A stretch of 40,706 bases of DNA from Pseudomonas sp. UBA4617 (lineage in GTDB: Bacteria > Pseudomonadota > Gammaproteobacteria > Pseudomonadales > Pseudomonadaceae). The translations under genes and the position numbers were made by a program. Every line of letters starts with the position of its first letter. The first letter of the stretch is position 1. The notes under the pieces are model-generated. The model was given only the letters and a program-made list of their open reading frames with translations, had not been told where the DNA came from and did not search any database. Positions 39,315 to 40,706 of this stretch are shown here, piece after piece. The DNA is taken from NCBI RefSeq assembly GCF_002386445.1, contig NZ_DGIR01000050.1, positions 16,338 through 57,043 of the forward strand, written 5' to 3'.

Positions 39315-40706
39315 ATGCCCAGCCGTCGTGAACGTGCCAACGCCATTCGTGCCCTCAGCATGGATGCCGTGCAAAAGGCCAACAGCGGCCACCCAGGTGC
39401 CCCCATGGGCATGGCGGATATCGCCGAAGTGCTTTGGCGCGACTATCTGAAGCACAGCCCGAGCAACCCGAATTTCGTCGACCGTGACCGCTTCGTGCTG
39501 TCCAACGGCCACGGTTCGATGCTGATCTACTCGCTGTTGCACCTGACCGGCTACGACCTGTCGATCGATGACCTCAAGGCCTTCCGCCAGCTGCACAGCC
39601 GCACCCCGGGCCACCCGGAATACGGCTACACCCCAGGCGTCGAGACCACCACCGGCCCGCTCGGCCAAGGCATCGCCAACGCCGTGGGCTTCGCCCTGGC
39701 GGAAAAAGTGCTGGCGGCCCAGTTCAACCGTGACGGCCACACCATCGTCGACCACAACACCTACGTGTTCCTCGGCGACGGCTGCATGATGGAAGGTATC
39801 TCCCACGAAGTCGCCTCGCTGGCTGGCACCCTGGGCCTGAACAAGCTGATCGCGTTCTACGACGACAACGGCATTTCCATCGACGGCGAAGTACACGGCT
39901 GGTTCACCGACAACACCCCGGCGCGCTTCGAAGCGTACAACTGGCAGGTGATCCGCAATGTCGACGGCCATGACGCCGACGAGATCAAGACCGCCATCGA
40001 GACCGCCCGCAAGAGCGATCGCCCGACCCTGATCTGCTGCAAGACCATCATCGGTTTCGGCTCGCCGAACAAGCAGGGCAAGGAAGACTGCCATGGCGCA
40101 CCGCTGGGCAACGACGAAATCGCCCTGGCCCGCAAAGAGCTGAACTGGAACCACGGCCCGTTCGAAATCCCGGCCGACATCTACGCCGAGTGGGACGCCA
40201 AGGCCGCCGGTGCCAAGGCTGAAGCCGAGTGGAATCAGCGTTTCGAAGCCTATGCCAAGGCCTATCCAGAGCTGGCTGCCGAGTTCCAGCGCCGTGCCGC
40301 CGGTGAACTGCCGGCCGACTTCAGCGAGAAGGCCCAGGCCTACATCAATGAAGTGGCGGCCAAGGGCGAAACCATCGCCAGCCGCAAGGCCAGCCAGAAC
40401 ACCCTGAACGCGTTCGGCCCGCTGCTGCCCGAGTTCCTCGGCGGTTCGGCTGACCTGGCCGGCTCCAACCTCACCCTGTGGAAGGGCTGCAAGGGTGTCG
40501 AGGCCAACGATGCCAGCGGCAATTATGTGTTCTACGGTGTGCGCGAGTTCGGCATGACCGCCATCATGAACGGCGTTGCCTTGCACGGTGGCCTGGTGCC
40601 TTACGGCGCGACTTTCCTGATGTTCATGGAATACGCCCGCAACGCGGTGCGCATGTCGGCGCTGATGAAGCAGCGCGTGATCCACGTCTATACCCACGAC
40701 TCCATC
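39315..40706 (+). CDS. tktA: Transketolase (5' part, truncated by the window end)
   Basis: Transketolase moves two-carbon units between sugar phosphates in the pentose phosphate and Entner-Doudoroff-linked pathways using thiamine diphosphate. The frame runs open from the ATG at 39315 (AGGAG seven bases upstream) for 464 codons to the window edge; the full family length is about 665. Visible are RALSMDAVQKANSGHPGAPMG, SNGHGSMLIYSLLHL, TTTGPLGQGIANAVG, the ThDP/metal motif GDGCMMEGISHEVA continuing to FYDDNGISIDG, and the catalytic Glu411 in GVREFGM. It is divergent from arsR-metK and is the only plus-strand reading here with family motifs; the opposite-strand open frame is a shadow. Confidence 0.97.
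   Translation, partial: MPSRRERANAIRALSMDAVQKANSGHPGAPMGMADIAEVLWRDYLKHSPSNPNFVDRDRFVLSNGHGSMLIYSLLHLTGYDLSIDDLKAFRQLHSRTPGHPEYGYTPGVETTTGPLGQGIANAVGFALAEKVLAAQFNRDGHTIVDHNTYVFLGDGCMMEGISHEVASLAGTLGLNKLIAFYDDNGISIDGEVHGWFTDNTPARFEAYNWQVIRNVDGHDADEIKTAIETARKSDRPTLICCKTIIGFGSPNKQGKEDCHGAPLGNDEIALARKELNWNHGPFEIPADIYAEWDAKAAGAKAEAEWNQRFEAYAKAYPELAAEFQRRAAGELPADFSEKAQAYINEVAAKGETIASRKASQNTLNAFGPLLPEFLGGSADLAGSNLTLWKGCKGVEANDASGNYVFYGVREFGMTAIMNGVALHGGLVPYGATFLMFMEYARNAVRMSALMKQRVIHVYTHDSI

Noticed and set aside
39309..40697. Minus-strand open frame of 462 codons opposite tktA
   Set aside because: The plus strand carries transketolase motifs including the ThDP motif and Glu411 from a good start codon; the minus frame is a shadow.

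Overview
The window is a chromosomal, GC-rich stretch of a fluorescent Pseudomonas, most likely of the Pseudomonas putida group. The evidence is gene order and protein content: hslVU, the pyrR-pyrB-pyrC' block with a catalytically dead dihydroorotase, gshB-tonB-yqgE-ruvX, a pilGHIJ-chpA-chpC chemosensory cluster without pilK and chpB, ahcY-metF behind an S-adenosylhomocysteine riboswitch, and arsR/methyltransferase-metK divergent from tktA. Intergenic palindromes of the P. putida REP type support this. I see no prophage, insertion sequence, tRNA, rRNA or CRISPR array. This is a housekeeping region, and no gap between genes exceeds about 300 bases.

Layout. Positions 44-1991 hold hslV-hslU on the minus strand, with a near-perfect heat-shock (sigma-32) promoter in front of hslV and an intrinsic-terminator-like hairpin between the two genes. 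Positions 2238-8187 hold a minus-strand run reading gshB, tonB, yqgE, ruvX, pyrR, pyrB, pyrC'. Divergent from gshB, 8419-17308 is the plus-strand Pil-Chp signalling operon: two CheY-like proteins, a CheW-like protein, a chemoreceptor, a 1652-residue hybrid kinase and a second CheW-like protein. Next come a hemolysin III/TrhA membrane protein (+), then bioA and rsmE (-).

Positions 20584-23873 carry, on the plus strand, an exported FAD amine oxidase with an unusual repetitive tail, a cytochrome b561 and a YceI protein. A strong bidirectional terminator separates these from a RhlE-type RNA helicase (-). Then follow a periplasmic solute-binding protein (-), a glycosyltransferase-like protein (-), and the methionine-cycle genes ahcY and metF (-). 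On the plus strand are a thioesterase, an EamA transporter and a MAPEG protein. The end holds mltA (-), a small cytochrome c'-like protein (+), a DUF1090 protein (-), ligB (-), metK preceded by an ArsR-methyltransferase fusion (-), and the first 464 codons of tktA (+), cut by the window edge.

The strongest theme is the activated-methyl cycle. metK makes S-adenosylmethionine, methyltransferases turn it into S-adenosylhomocysteine, ahcY hydrolyses that product, and metF supplies the methyl group for remethylating homocysteine. Two independent regulatory devices are visible: a SAH riboswitch on ahcY, and an ArsR-type regulator with its own methyltransferase domain and a perfect operator-like palindrome in front of metK. 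I did not find a clearly undescribed multi-gene system. The items most worth a second look are this dual control, the hairpin inside hslVU, the repeat tail of the amine oxidase, the signal-peptide-like start of LigB, and the reduced Chp system.
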